DNA of 64,000 bases from Loxodes magnus (lineage: Eukaryota; Ciliophora; Karyorelictea; Loxodida; Loxodidae). Positions 12,801-25,851 of this stretch are shown in pieces. Each line of letters begins with the position of its first letter. Positions within the stretch are counted from its first letter, which is position 1. The stretch spans positions 124,001 to 188,000 of the forward strand of contig CAMPDV010000078.1 in the NCBI GenBank assembly GCA_946699065.1. The letters run 5' to 3'. The notes under the pieces are model-generated. The model worked only from the letters and a program-made list of their open reading frames with translations. It was not told the origin of the DNA and searched no databases. The translations under genes were made by a program, and so were the position numbers.

Positions 12801-13689
12801 TCTATCTGCTTAACTTCCCTTTTCTTAATTTAGATCATATTACCCTAATTGATTTCCTTATATCTCTAAGCTAAAATAAATCTAAAATATTAACTACCAT
12901 AAAAAAGCATTAAAGCTAAATTTTATTTTTAAATTAGTTTATTGATACTTATTAGCAAATCTTTTGTAAATAAAAGCTTAGAATGAAATATATCGTATAT
13001 TTAAAGGTTTAATGTATCTTGTTAGTTTATTAAGATACATAAATAAGAAGTATTATACAGAATTAGGCTATCTTTAATTAAAGATACTGAGTCTAGTAAT
13101 CTTAATAATTTATTAATTTAACTAGTAATGCTCCTATATAATAAATAATCAATTAAATACTTTAATTAATTTATTAACTCTGAGGATAGTACTTTAAAGT
13201 TGTTTTTTAGTCAGTTTGAACTTGCTTTCTTCTCTGATCGTTTCAATTTATTGCTCATTGATATATAGTTTCTTGCTCTTACACATAGCTTGTCTTTCTT
13301 TAACATAAATTTTAAGAAGATAAACGGAAAGAAACTAAGCCAGCAACTAAACTATCTTAATTGATTCATATAAGCAAGCAGCTACTTTGAAGGTAAATCT
13401 ACTTCCTAACCTCAATATTGTAAATCTTCTAAAAAAGAATAATATGAAGTTGTCTGTTTTCTTTTACGAAAATCTTAAAAATAAATCTTCTAATGTTTTT
13501 TGTTTTAAACTCCAGATTCTACTTATTAGAAAAGTAAATTATATATATGCTCCTTAATCCTTAAATCTTATAGCTTAGATTTATTATTTTTTTGTTTTTT
13601 CTTCCTTTTTAAAGAAAGTTGCTTAGTATCTTTATATTACTAGATACAACTCCTCATTGTAGCATAGCTCTTAGACTAAACTTGTGATA

Positions 13690-14830
13690 TATAAAATTGA
13701 AAGAAGGCAGGTTAAATTTTTTATACTAGTCAGCTTTATTTGGTAGTTATATTCAGCATGTTAAAAGCAATAGGAGACTCATTGAGATTCTTTAATTTTA
13801 AATATCTTGCGTTGATGGGATATTCCTATACTTTTTTCTTTTTTAATTCCTTTAGCTCAAACTATTCTTTCAAGAGTAAGAATTCTTCTAAACCTCTGAT
13901 GGTTTTATCAGATAATCTTTAAACTATATTTAGTTTCTTTCAAATCTACCCGTTTATATCCAACGAGGTCTGGATTAAAAGCTAACCGTCTATTTTGTTT
14001 CTATCTTTGAAGGTGTGACTTTATTTTAAAGATAAAGTTTCATACTTGGAATGCTTTATTTTTGGTATTTAATCTTTTTCTGTTTCTTTGATTTTTATCT
14101 AGGTATCAGACTTAATATTATATACATCAAAATAGAGCGAAAAAACATCCAAAGCTTGATTGGTCCTCTATATATTTTCTTTTTCTATTTATCAAGCTTT
14201 TCTAACTGCAAGCATATCGCAATTCTAGGAATGAAGTTAAGTAGAAATCAGACAGCAATTTAATGTTCTCTGCAGCCTTCATCAAAGAGTTCAAAATTTT
14301 TAGCAATCCTTAGAGAAATTAACATCACTAATAAGAATCTCTAGTTTGGAAGTATTTGAGGCTTTCAAATATTTCTTAGATAAATTCATAAAAACAAATC
14401 AGTCAAATAACTAATAATAAATATGAGATTGTCCAAATACCTCGCTTTATCTTAATTTTAAGCACATTCTTAGTGTCTATTATTTGCTTCATTCATCATT
14501 CTCTACTTTTTACTAAAATTTAGACTATAGAAATTGATATCTGACTCTGTCTTTTAGAGCACTGTTTCTTATTAAGATAGAATTAACTTTTTATCTTACA
14601 GATTTTTCAATTACAATTCCTTTATCACCATACTAAGATCTGAGGAATTCCCACTAACGACTTCAAGTAACTTTTTAAGCTTCCCATATTACTAATCTAG
14701 ACGATGCTTTATATTAGATCTCACTATCTTGAGTCTACTCAACTGATTGCTATTCAAACGTAGTAAGCTAATTACACCTCACTCACTATAACTACAATAA
14801 TGCTAAACTTTAACATACTTAAGAGAAGCA
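13690..14830 (-). pseudogene. Possible degenerate coding region, unassigned
   Basis: The reverse strand contains several protein-like stretches in different frames: YGDKGIVIEKSVRQKVNSIL near 14.6 kb, MNLSKKYLKASNTSKLEILI near 14.37 kb, and RLAFNPDLVGYKRVDLKETK near 13.96 kb. G and C use is higher than in the flanking spacers. I cannot join them into one frame and recognise no family. Frames on the + strand here are low-complexity and are probably antisense shadows. Confidence 0.3.
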
Positions 14831-15235
14831 AAATCTTCTTATATTAATAGCAATTTATTTTAACCTAAATAGTCAAATAACTAGATATTAAAGTAGCAAG
14901 GATATAAGATTAACAATCTAGCTTTAATTAACTAATCACTATATCCTAATTTTAATAGCCAGCATTATTATATTACAGTTAATAAGACTATTAGCAACCC
15001 TTTATTTTAGCAAAGCAACTTATTATTATTATATATTTAGTAGCTTTAATTTAACAACTATAAGAGATACAGTCTAGGATATAGATAAAAGTAATAGAAA
15101 GGCTATAATATATATAGAGTAAGACTTTTATATCCCTATTTAGGTACAAATAGTTCATATTTTTTTTAAATATTTTTAATTTGAAATTTTTCTTGAAATT
15201 TTATTCTTTTTTCACTTTTTCATCCCAAAATCAAA

Positions 15236-15290
15236 AAAATTATTCAGTCCGAAAATGTCCATTAATGTAAAAGAAGAGTAAGAAACAAAT
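15236..15290 (-). repeat. Degenerate box motif downstream of WD40 copy B
   Basis: TTCAGTCCGAAAATGTCCATTAATGTAAAAG is the reverse complement of the same variant found at 62473-62520, about 700 bp beyond each WD40 end. Confidence 0.5.
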
Positions 15291-15973
15291 TTTTTATTTT
15301 TTGAAATTTATACTTTGAAATTAATATATTAAGATAAATAAAAAAACTAAATTTAATAAAAATGTTCTAATCAGAAACGAAATAAATTAAGTATAAAATT
15401 TAAATATAAAAATTATAATTAAATTAATTAAAAATAATTAAAAATCATAATTAAGATTAAATAGTTAAAAACAAAGATTTATTAAAAAAAAAAAAAAAAA
15501 AATTAATAAAATTTTTTAAATAATAATCAAGATTATAAACTAATTTTGCATGTACAAATAAATTTTACTAACTTCGTAAAAAAAATTATACAGAATTTAA
15601 ATCTTTTACTAAACTTAAATTTTTACAAAACCTAAAAATAAATCAATAAAAATTTTGACGAATTAAAAGAAACTTAAATTTATTATATATCTACATATAG
15701 TTAAAATTAAAATTGACCTAACTACTTTTTAAATCACATGCACACTTTGACAAATTTTTAAACCAAAAATCATAACCTACTAAAATAACCTTAATATTAA
15801 AATAAAGGATTATACAACTTTTTAATTACTAAAAGCACATACATACATTTAGTAAACACTTCATATAACTCTAAATGCTTAACTCACCTAAAATATTCAA
15901 TTAAATGATTTTGTTAACCAATTAATGTCTTTAATCGTAAAATTAAATTAAGTTCTAATTAAGCTACTCAATT

Positions 15974-16634
15974 TCATTTCGAAATTTTCCACTTTCACAC
16001 GATCTTGTCATATCCTCCCGATATCAACCATCTTTTGTCAACACTCAATGTTATAGAACATATTCCATTTTCATGCCCTTATAAAGTCTTGATACATTTC
16101 CCTGTATCAAAATCCCATATCTTGATTGTTTAATCCCATGATCCAGAAAATATAACACTTGTATCAGCACTTAACTGAATACTTGATACAGTGCTCGTGT
16201 GACCTTGAAGAGTACGAATACACTAGCCAGAAGAGAAGTCCCATATCTTAATAGTCTTGTCATCCGAACCCGATATTATATATCTATTATCCTTAGACAT
16301 TATTACCGATAAAACATCGCTTGAATGCCCAGAAAGAGTTCGCACAGTTTAGAAACCCCAGATCTTTATGGTTTTATCGTAAGATGCTGATATAATATAG
16401 TTAGAGTCAGGGGAGATTACTACCTATTAAACTACATCATTATGCTCCATTAAAGTTCTTTGGAGAGTACTATTGTGGAAATTTCAGATTTTTATGGTTG
16501 TATCACCACATCCTGATACAATATAATTAGAGTCAGGGGAGATTACAACCGATAAAATGCCAGAAATATGTCCAGTCAAATTTCTTAGGAGAGCACCTTC
16601 TGGAAATTCCAGATCTTTATCGAATTTTCAATGC
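15974..16634 (-). pseudogene. Truncated WD40 pseudogene (copy B)
   Basis: Reverse strand carries the last five or so WD40 blades of the family seen at 8.7-9.7 kb and 61 kb, with recognisable DKTIKIW and SGQCIRTLQGHTSTVSS segments. Homology starts abruptly at about 16634, inside a blade, so the N-terminal region and first blades are missing. A single extra base near 16446 (GGAGCATA where the intact gene has GGACATA) breaks the frame, and another shift lies near the C-terminus. Copy C on the opposite end of the window has an extra base at the same codon, so B and C probably descend from an already broken copy. Non-functional. Confidence 0.85.
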
Positions 16635-16703
16635 CTAAAATTCTAATTTTATCTTAGTAGCTAATTTTAACTAATGTAGCTACTAAGAAGTCGAGAAAAT
16701 AAT

Positions 16704-19560
16704 ATGGCCTTCTCAAAAATTAAATCCTCCTTTAAATTAAATTCAAATTTAAATTAGTTATGCAACTGATTTAGGTGAGGGGCTATCTGGGAAGCTACTA
16801 CAAGTTCTATAATTAAATACTAAAAATAGCTTCCTTGTGCTATAAAATATGTAAATGAGAAGACAAACGTATTAGCAGGATATAACTATTCAGGTAATTC
16901 ACTAAGCTATGGAAGTCTTTTGGTTAATGCTACTTAAATAGCAACTGAATTCTTAATGAATAAGTAAAAAATAGGAATTGTTCATATCCCTCCAATAGCT
17001 TTCCTGCAGATCTACTATTCTTTCTTAATTGTCAACTAAATGCTTGGCTTCAACCTTCCTTTCATCTATTCAACTCCAATATTAGAGTTAGAATCTACCT
17101 AAACAGTTCCACTTTACTTAGCAAATGTTGAAATCCTAAAACTTAAATTTTTATTTAGTTGATAAAAAGAAAAAAATGGAAAGAAATAGGACTTTACTAT
17201 GATGCTAACGAGTCTACAAGCAAGTTATAATATGAAATGTTAAAGAATGGAATAAAGCTACTAAGCAATGTTACTGTTTTTCCATTAATAAATACTACTG
17301 TTGAAAGTAGAAAACCTTTAGGAAAGAAAGTAGCAAGAGATTTTATGGAAAATTAAATTAAAGTAGTTGTTGTCATAGGAGAAGCTACCTCACTTCCAAT
17401 AATTGGATAAGAACTTATATATCTTAATTTCTAACCTGGAGACGTAAATTTCGTGCATACTATACCTACAAGCTTCCTCTTTGTAAAAACTCCTAATGTT
17501 GAGAATGTAGATGATGTTAAGTTTATTTTGCATGGTTCATAGTTTATTACCTTGCCAGCATGAATTGGTGAGACTGGATAAGATATGCTTGAATTCTAAA
17601 AAGAATGCGACCCCGAAACAGTTTCAGAATGCTATGTTTGAGAAGAGCCTCTTATAATAGCTTACGGTGTCAAAGAAGTTATTAAGCAAGGAGAAGATTA
17701 CAGAAACCCTTTTACTTTGATGAAAGCGATCAGAAGATTGAAAATTACAAGCTGTTCTGGTACAGTTAAATATTAGAAAGCAATAAATTACAGAGATTTA
17801 AATAACTTCATTATTTCATCTATCTATAGCAGAAATTAATCCAATCCATAAATGAATTCAAGAAAATAATTTTGCTTAATATGCTCGATCATTTGGAATA
17901 TTATAGACGAGGGACTATAATGAAATGATAATATCACTTTAACACCTGCTGACTAATTTGAATAATATAAGAATTGTCCCTTTACTGAAAGACATCTATT
18001 TGCTTATCATAAAGGCGAAAGATAACTTATAGCCCTCATGATTTCTTTTATATCTTTCATGCTTATTTTTGCAGTTCTAGGTATATGAATTTGAAGAAAA
18101 AGGAAATACGAGTTAATAACGAATGAAAGAGAAGCTTCGATGCAAGACGAACTTTTCTTGTTTTTTATAGTATTCCAATTAATGCAATTAACAGCATTAG
18201 GTCCTGATGTAAAGCATATACTGGGTTAATCAGCATAACTTATAAAAGATTATTTTATTCTAGATTTGGTAGGAATTGCTAATTCTAGTACTTTCTAAAC
18301 TATATTCATAATTATTTTTTGCTCCTGCATTGTGTGATTAATTATGTTAGTTTCATTTTTAGCAAAACTAGACGAAGTAACTTCTGTATCATTCTTTCAG
18401 GTTCTGGGGAATTTTTCTTTTTTAACTCTCCCTCTGATGGGAAAAATTCTCCTTGTTCAACTTTCAGTTATTCTAATGGATCTTTAAATGTCTTAAAGGT
18501 TAAGATTTAAATATAGATAACTTTATTGATAAACACGAAAGCTTTTTGGAAATAGATTTTGAGTTAGAATTCTAAGCGGGTAAGCACTATTTATGAGTTT
18601 TTCTATCACTAATAAGCTAAGTAATATTCATTCCTTGGGTTGTATTATCAATGCCTCATTGATAAGATACATTTGACTAAACTCTAAACTTGAAGCAAAA
18701 TCCAATTTATATAGTTATTAATTCTTATATTCTAGTGCTTTTAAGTTACTTAAGTAGCTGCTAAAAGCACTGGAATTCGAGCTTATATGGTTATTTTTAT
18801 ATAGTCATTATGGTGCTTTTTACATCCTTCCATTTTAAGTATAAAGCATGGAACTTTGCCTTTTTAAATTGGTATCTAGAATAGGGCTTTTCTTAATAGC
18901 ATGAATAATGATATTCATTTAGCTTCTAAATGAAGTGAAAGATGCTTAAGCTAATATATCTTTTAGGACTTTACTAATAATAGGATACTTTATGATACTA
19001 TTAGTAGGAATAGTAATAGGATAGAAGAAATACTAAGTTATGCTTAAATGAGATACTCCTGATAAAGCTATGCTACTTAGATTTGCCTATAAATGTGGAG
19101 CTTAGATTAGCATGCTCTAAGACCATCTGGAAAAATAAAAGTAAAGAATTCAATCTAAAGGCTAAGTGGTGTATTATGCTAAAATAGAGCTTGGAAACTC
19201 TTCTATGATTCTTTCAGACTAAATATTAAGTGATAATCTCCTTTCGGAATCTAATCTCAATCAAATCTAACTTGCTTCTTAAGATTAATTTAAAGAATCC
19301 AAGTGAGAGGACGAAAATTCTAAGAACCTTGCTTAGTAAGCTTTTTATTTGGAAAATTCAAAAAATAATTACTAGATAAGACAAACTCCTTTGACATTAC
19401 CACAATTCAAAAAAATAAGAGCAAAGATTTAATGCATACTGAGGAGGAAAAGAAAGAGATCGAAAAATCAAAATCCTGTGGAAATATCGAAGCATAAAAT
19501 CAAAAGAATGAAGAATAGGAATAAGAAAAGTAAGAAAATAAAAGAAATGAAGATGACTGA
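16704..19560 (+). CDS. Multi-pass receptor with ANF/GABA-B-type ligand-binding ectodomain (frameshifted)
   Basis: The in-frame ATG at 16704 begins MAFSKIKSSFKLNSN. The first ~430 residues resemble the periplasmic-binding-like (ANF receptor) fold: VNEKTNVLAGYNYSGNSLSY, then IGIVHIPPIAF and NQMLGFNLPFIYSTP. A WKEIGLYYDANE segment appears after removing a 32-nt intron at 17127-17158 (GTTGAA...TTTTAG/ATTTAG end). SGTVKYQKAINYRD follows near residue 340, where the family has its SGxVxFD loop. A hydrophobic span (ISFMLIFAVLGIWIW) begins near residue 435, and further spans follow up to ~19.0 kb. The charged cytoplasmic tail ends with EEKKEIEKSK...NEDD and TGA at 19558. The frame must change near 18490 and 18888, and by -1 at the A7 run 19409-19415, so it is either a recent pseudogene or contains sequence errors. 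Likely a surface receptor for a small ligand. Confidence 0.75.
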
Positions 19561-22500
19561 AAATTCTATTTTTAACTAGAAACTTTAGATTTAATATAAT
19601 TTTAACTACACAAAGGCTAAATTAGAAAAATAATCAAGCAATCTCTTGCTTTAAATGATAAATACTAAGATAAAGCTACCATCTCTAATCTTAATAACTA
19701 ATTCATTATTATAGATAAAACACCAAAAAGTCTTTTTTAAGATCATAGCTTTATTTCTTTTAGCTCAAAATGAAATTTAATTTTAATTACTCTTAATAAA
19801 AGCAAGCTTTAAGCGAGGGTTTATAAGTAAAGGCTATTAAATGCTAACTATTATAACCAATTTTATAAATAAAAGGGAGAGTAAATATTATTTAAATTAG
19901 CTTTATAAAAATGCCTTAGCTAATTATATCAATATAATCCTTCTTATTTATAAGATTTTTTGATATATTTAGGATTTAAAAGGAATTTTAAAATTTTGAT
20001 TACATTAAGTTATTGCGACAACTAAGGTAAAAAAGGAAGGTATACTATAAGATCAAATACTTGATTTGTTTCTATTAATTACTCTTTTATTAAGTTAGTT
20101 AATGACAGAGTGACAATGATATATAAAAGCTATAGTAAGCCTAATTAGCAGTTTTAATGCCATGCATATTCTATATGTCCATAGAAAATCTAATCAAATA
20201 CTTTTTTATCTCTAACGAATTTAAAGAGAACAAAAGTTAAATAATAGTAGAAATATATAACTAAATTAGTGCCTTACACTTAAATTAAAGTAGGCTATTT
20301 AGTTTATTTCTAAAAGTATCTTATTCAAACATTTATATCCTAGATAGTTTTACTAGTAAGCTATTATTATTAAATTAAATTAGGTAGAATCATACTTTTT
20401 TCCTAAATTGGTATAAGATATTTCTTAGTTATAGCTCTATTATATTCTATCCCCTTACTTCCTCTTATATCTTCTCTAATTTTAACTAATTTGAATACTA
20501 TTTTTTAATGAAAAGTGATTTAGATCCTTAAGAATCAATTTAATAAAGGTGAAAGTCTTCGATAAACAGAGCCATACATAATAGAGCATATATAATATAA
20601 ATATTAATAAGTTTAAAAATAAAATAAGGTTATATAAGCTAATAAAATAACTACTTTTATTAGCTACCTCATAGCTAATTAAGCACTATTTACTTTATTA
20701 TATTATATTATCCTTATTATTTTAACTAATAAATAGATCAAATACATCATATTCAAACTTAAGATTATTATACTTTAATAACTTATGCTATTAGGCTATG
20801 TGGCATCAAAAAGAAAGGTTATGGATTTAAAAGTTATAATAGTGATAGCTAATAAATTTTATCTTATACTATATCTTATATTTATAGGATAGAAATAGGA
20901 AGTAATAATTCAGAAATTAATGCAGATTAAAGTAAGAAACTATACTTGAGGATTTATACTTCTAAGGTTTATTTTCTTAAGCTTTATTGAAATATTTATT
21001 AAGGAGTAAGATGAGAAGGATTAAGAAAAGTGTTAGTCAAATCATAGGAGAATTATTTTAAAATTATTAATAATTTCCTAATTTAAAATAACTTTGAAAA
21101 TAGTAGATTAAATAAACGAATTTTTAAGGCATAAAAGACTTCGACATTGAGCAAATATCTCTGTTAAAAAGCTAGAAAACTAATATTTAAAAGTTATATA
21201 GAATATGAAGCAAATTGCTAAGAATTGTATTATAAAATCTTGCTTTAATAACTTGAGAAATATTTGTTGGTATAAGAGTATAATAATAGCAAGCTAACTT
21301 TAAATAATAAACTATATAATAATAAAAAATTGCTTTGTATAACTAACTATTATAATAAGCATCTTATTTACTTGGAATTATAAATTTAATAACATTAAAA
21401 TTGTTATCATTTATCAAGGAGAAAAATAACAAAGCTGAAGTTTTTCAAATAAGAAAAAGATTTATTTGCAGGTAGTAATAAATTATTTTTTTTAAAGGAT
21501 AAGGCTAATATTTGGGATTTTAAACGCTGTGTTATATTTTATTCTAAAATAGATTATTTTCATTGTAGAATGAATTAAGTCATACAATTTTATATGATGT
21601 TGCTCATAACTCTTTATTTAAATAACTAATATGATAGAAGAAAATATAAGATATATTCAAAAGTAGCTGAGATAGTTAAAATTTAATTTAATCAAATATA
21701 AAATTTCAGTAGATAAAAAACTAAATAAGTGCTATTATATAACTAGGCTTAGTTTTAGAAGTTTAAAAGTACAATATCTGATTCCGAATATCTTAATTTA
21801 GCCTTTATACAAAATAATTCCACTAAATTCTTTTAGCAAATTTAATTAAAATTATTTCACTAACTTTATAAGCAAAACTAAATAATTTAGCAAAGATATT
21901 AAACTATTAACTTAATCAAGAAAGGGATCTAATGTTTAAGATAAAAAATTAAAGGAACTAGAAAAAATTAAAACTAACTGTTTATAGCAATAGTAAGAGA
22001 TTAAATCATATGCTATTTGTAAAATTATTTGGGGGTTAGAAAAGAGCTTAACCTTTTTATTAAAATTAAATACAAACATTTTAAATAAATGAAAGCATTT
22101 TAAAATAAAATAAAATAAAATAACTTAATTTATGCTTAAAGGGGCATAAATTAGAACATTAAACCAAGAGAAATTTAAAAAGCTTTAATTTAAGACTTGA
22201 ATATCCTATTTCATTTAAAAGGAATTTGATTATCAAATATAACAATAATTTTATACAATTTAAGATTTAATAAAATAATAGGGATAACTTTCTTTTTAAA
22301 TTTGTAATTTAGAAGTTAAATAATTATATAGATGTAAAGAATATAGATTAAGTATGTATTTGAAATTTTTTAGATATAAAATTAAAATTAGATTTTTAAG
22401 TTTTCTTAATTTAAGAGTTTTATTACGTTTCTAAAGTCAATAATTAAAAAAGATAAACATTTATTCTCCCTAAATTATAAAAGAGAAACAAAATTAAATG

Positions 22501-23094
22501 TTCTTTCGATAAAAAATGAAATTTTATATTTTTTTACTAAAAAATTATAAAATAGTAAAATGAAATATTTATAGCAAGTAATCTTTATAACTAAACAAAT
22601 ATTAAATTTTCTTAAATTATTAAAGATAAAAATTATTAAAAATAATTGATAAAATAAAATATTTTATAGCTATAAGTTTATGAATTTATTTGATGAGACT
22701 TAGAATTACTTAAATAATCTAAAAATTTATCTTAGATAAGAAACATAAAGTTGTCTATTTGATAAAGAAAAAATTAAATAAATATTTTCAAAAATTATAA
22801 GAAAAAGCTTAAATCTAAGTAACTAAAGTTTCTAGTTAAATTCTATATAAATGTATATTGCTATAAAACTTATAAAGAATCCTGTGATTATCTAATTTAT
22901 TCTATTGATAATAATTTATTTATAGTTATATAAGAGATATACATAATTTAGATAAATGCATTTATTTGTATTTATTTCTAACTAATTATTTCTAAGTTTA
23001 TCTTATCTGATGTATTTAAATATAGCTAATGATAAGTTTAATAGTCTAGTTATAAATTTATACTTTTATTATTTTAAAATTAAAATTATTAAAA
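19561..23094. other. Long AT-rich spacer, nothing supported
   Basis: Frames stay open only because TAA/TAG are sense codons. I see no motif, RNA gene or tandem array, and base composition drops back to near pure A/T. Short gene remnants could be hidden here. Confidence 0.5.
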
Positions 23095-23167
23095 TGCCGA
23101 AACCCGGGATTGAACCGGGGACCTTTAGATCTTCAGTCTAACGCTCTCCCAACTGAGCTATTTCGGC
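23095..23167 (-). tRNA. trnF(gaa): tRNA-Phe (GAA)
   Basis: The reverse strand folds as a 73-nt cloverleaf. The acceptor stem is GCCGAAA/TTTCGGC with discriminator A; the D arm is TAGCTCAGTTGGGAGAGC. The anticodon loop is CTGAAGA with anticodon GAA, and the T arm is CCCGGTTCAATCCCGGG. No intron, and CCA is not encoded. It stands alone between the receptor and the kelch gene. Confidence 0.97.
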
Positions 23168-23519
23168 CATACTTAAATAGTCATACAAACTATTAAAAGC
23201 ATAATTATCATTTAATGCTAATAATTTTCTTATATTAAGCAATCAAATTAAAATCCAGTTATAAAAGCGTAAAATAACTTAAAGATATAATTAAGTTAAA
23301 ATCCATCTACTAGTAAAGATAATTAACTATTACTATAAAGTAGCTTTGTATATATAAAGATCTTAATATACTTAATATTAAAAGCATATATATTAAAATA
23401 GCTATTCTCTATAAACTTAATAGCATATATGAAGAAATAATAAAACTAATTACTTTTTATTAAACTAAAAGTTTGAGAAATATATAAAGGAACTCTTTCT
23501 ATTTTATAGAATTTAATAA

Positions 23520-24480
23520 ATGGAATCTAAAAACGAAAACAGTATAATTAAGATTATATTCTTAAGAAAGATGTTAAGAAACAAAAATTAGCTACGAAGA
23601 GAGAAATTTTGGCGTAATTCGGAATAGATGTCACCAAATATGAAATCATTCCTAACTTAATCCCATTGAGATATTTCAAATAAATAGAAACTATTTTATG
23701 ATCTTCAAATCTTAAGAAGACTTATTCTCTATAGAATAAATAATTTTATTAACAAGAAATCAACATTGAAAAAACTTATAAAAGCGATACTTTCATAAAA
23801 AAGTAAAAAATGAGACACTGCTTATATCTGGAGGATTTTAGAGGTGTAGATTTACTATGTATTCACCAAATAAAACGGAAAATTATTAAATGTAATTTGA
23901 AAGAAGTACTCATAAAACCAATTTTAATAAAAGGAATCTAATTTATATCATTTCAGGGTTTAATTCTATTGATAACGATTAATGATTTCATGTGGCAGAA
24001 TGTGAAGTATTCAATATAAGCAAAAATAATTTTAGCAGTATTTAAGCTATCTAAATTCCAGTTAATTTTTTTGGATGTGACTAACATAATAAATAGATAT
24101 ATGTATTTGGTGGATTTAATTAGTAATAAAATTATTGTAAGGATATTTAAGTATACGATATAATTAGCAATGAATTGAAAATAAGTAATTTACATCTATT
24201 TAAAGGTGGATTATTCTCAGCAATATTTATTCCTAAAATAAAGGCTTTTCTAATATATGCAAACTAAAAATAATTAGATACCTTACTATTTGATTTTTAA
24301 TCTATTCAAATTAAAGGCTAGCCATATCCAATGAATTTGAGTGCTTAATGTAATAATAGTCAACCAGTTATAAGCAAAAATTAGGTTTTTTAATTCAATC
24401 TTGATAATATGCTATATAGTTATGATATGAGTACTGAAAAGTCGAATCTGATCTAGTGGGATAGGTAAATTTTGTAATGA
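23520..24480 (+). CDS. Kelch-repeat protein (one or two frame breaks)
   Basis: Three to four kelch blades are evident from about 23815 on: LLISGGFQRCRFTMYSP, then LIYIISGFNSIDNDQWFHVA with a TGA Trp, then IYVFGGFNQQQNYCKDIQVY, ending at TGA 24478-24480. The upstream part reads best as REILAQFGIDVTKYEIIPNL and IPLRYFKQIETILW, in a frame that joins the kelch frame only by a -1 step at the A6 run 23797-23802. The ATG at 23520 (MESKNEN) is in yet another frame, so the true start is uncertain. Kelch blades form beta-propellers for protein binding; no partner domain is visible. Reads as a functional-looking gene with frame problems rather than an old relic. Confidence 0.7.
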
Positions 24481-25080
24481 TTTGAACTTTTTTATATCTT
24501 AATAATTAGTTTTTTAATTTAAAATAAATACTTAGAAAATATCAATTTACATTAATATCTCATTTGCTTATTTTTGAATTAATACTTTTTATATATTATT
24601 ATATTCAATAATAAACTCTTAAAATACCTTTACATTTTTACTAATATAGTTATTTTTCTAAATAAGTCTAAATTTTTGCTTTTTTTGTTTGTTATTTTAT
24701 CAAACTTGTTTATTGAAGATTTTTCTAGAAAAAGAAATAATAATAAATAAAATAAATGCATATTATCTTGTTTTTTTGCTTATTTGAACATTAAGTATAG
24801 AATTATGTTTGAACTAAGTTTATAGCTCTTTTTGAATTAAATAGAATTAAAATTATTTCCTTAATTTAAATTAATTTCTTCATAGTTATTAATTTAAACA
24901 ATTTCTAATCCATTTATATTTCCTTTTAATCCTTCTTATAAATTGAGTAAATTTAGATTTTATTTTATTTAATTTAAATTATGTTGTTATCTCTTTTTAA
25001 ATAAAGCTATAAAAGATATTAAATAAGCATTCTATTTTGGATAGTCTTCTTACCCTTAACCCTAACCTTTTTCTTAATTC
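24481..25080. other. AT-rich spacer
   Basis: No feature seen apart from a short telomere-like ACCCTTAACCCTAACC at about 25051, too short to call a telomere. Confidence 0.5.
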
Positions 25081-25086
25081 TAACAA

Positions 25087-25851
25087 CCTGAAGAGGAACA
25101 GAAACAATCTCAGAAGACAACACATGAGATAACTCCAACCTCAGAAGAGAAGCCCAGAAAGCAGATGAAGTCTGCTCTGCACCAGGAGGTCTCAAAGTTC
25201 AATCCTTCTGGCCAGATGAGTATGGAACAGCTCATCAAAGTGGTACTAAACCTCCAGGAAGAGGTTAGGAAACTGGGAAAGGACAATGAGAAACTGATGG
25301 AAAAACTCAACCTAGCGGAAGGAATAGAATCCAGACTTATGTCCTAAGAAAGAGAACTAAACGCTTTCTGAAACATATCTAAAGACCAGAGTAGCTAATC
25401 CTAAAATTAGCTTCAGAAACAATCTGATCTGAGTATTAGACTGAAAATACTAGAAAAGAAATTAGATGAACAAGTGGGAGATCCAATGATGATTGAAGAG
25501 ACAAATAGGAAGACTAAGGTTAAACTCCAAAAAGTAATGAAGAAATGTTACTACTGCAATTCGAAAGAAAACTTATGAAGACGCTGCAAGGATCTCCAAA
25601 ATTTCAAGACGTAGTACTGGAATAAATAAAGAACCATACAAACACAGTAGAGGAAGAAAAAAAAATGTAGTAGAGACAAATAAGAGAAAGATTATACTTA
25701 AATGAATAAGGATACATTTACAAGAGAAAATTTAATTAGAAATAAGGCTAGATCCAGAAATGACAAGAGTAATTGGAGGAGAGAGGAGTAGAGACATCTA
25801 AAACTTTATTTTTAACACTGGAGCAATCTGGTGTCCAGCATGAAGAGATGA
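25087..25851 (+). CDS. Gag-like protein with altered zinc knuckle, GC-rich codon use
   Basis: An open frame of ~255 codons; the first in-frame ATG is at 25165 (MKSALHQEVSKFNPSGQMS), although plausible protein precedes it. The middle is a strong coiled coil (LNLQEEVRKLGKDNEKLMEK). A knuckle follows near 25540, CYYCNSKENLWRRC, spaced like C-x2-C-x4-H-x4-C but with Asn in place of the zinc-binding His. Codon use stands out: Gln is mostly CAG/CAA, and CTC, CCT, GGC and GAG are common, unlike the A/T-saturated neighbours. That suggests a recent arrival or a mobile element under different pressure. The lost His suggests it no longer binds zinc in the usual way. It overlaps the next ORF in another frame. 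Confidence 0.65.

Noticed and set aside
25050-25067. Telomere-like ACCCTTAACCCTAACC (also ACCCTAACCC near 44386)
   Set aside because: Less than three repeat units, internal, and no array; not enough for a telomere or chromosome-breakage site.
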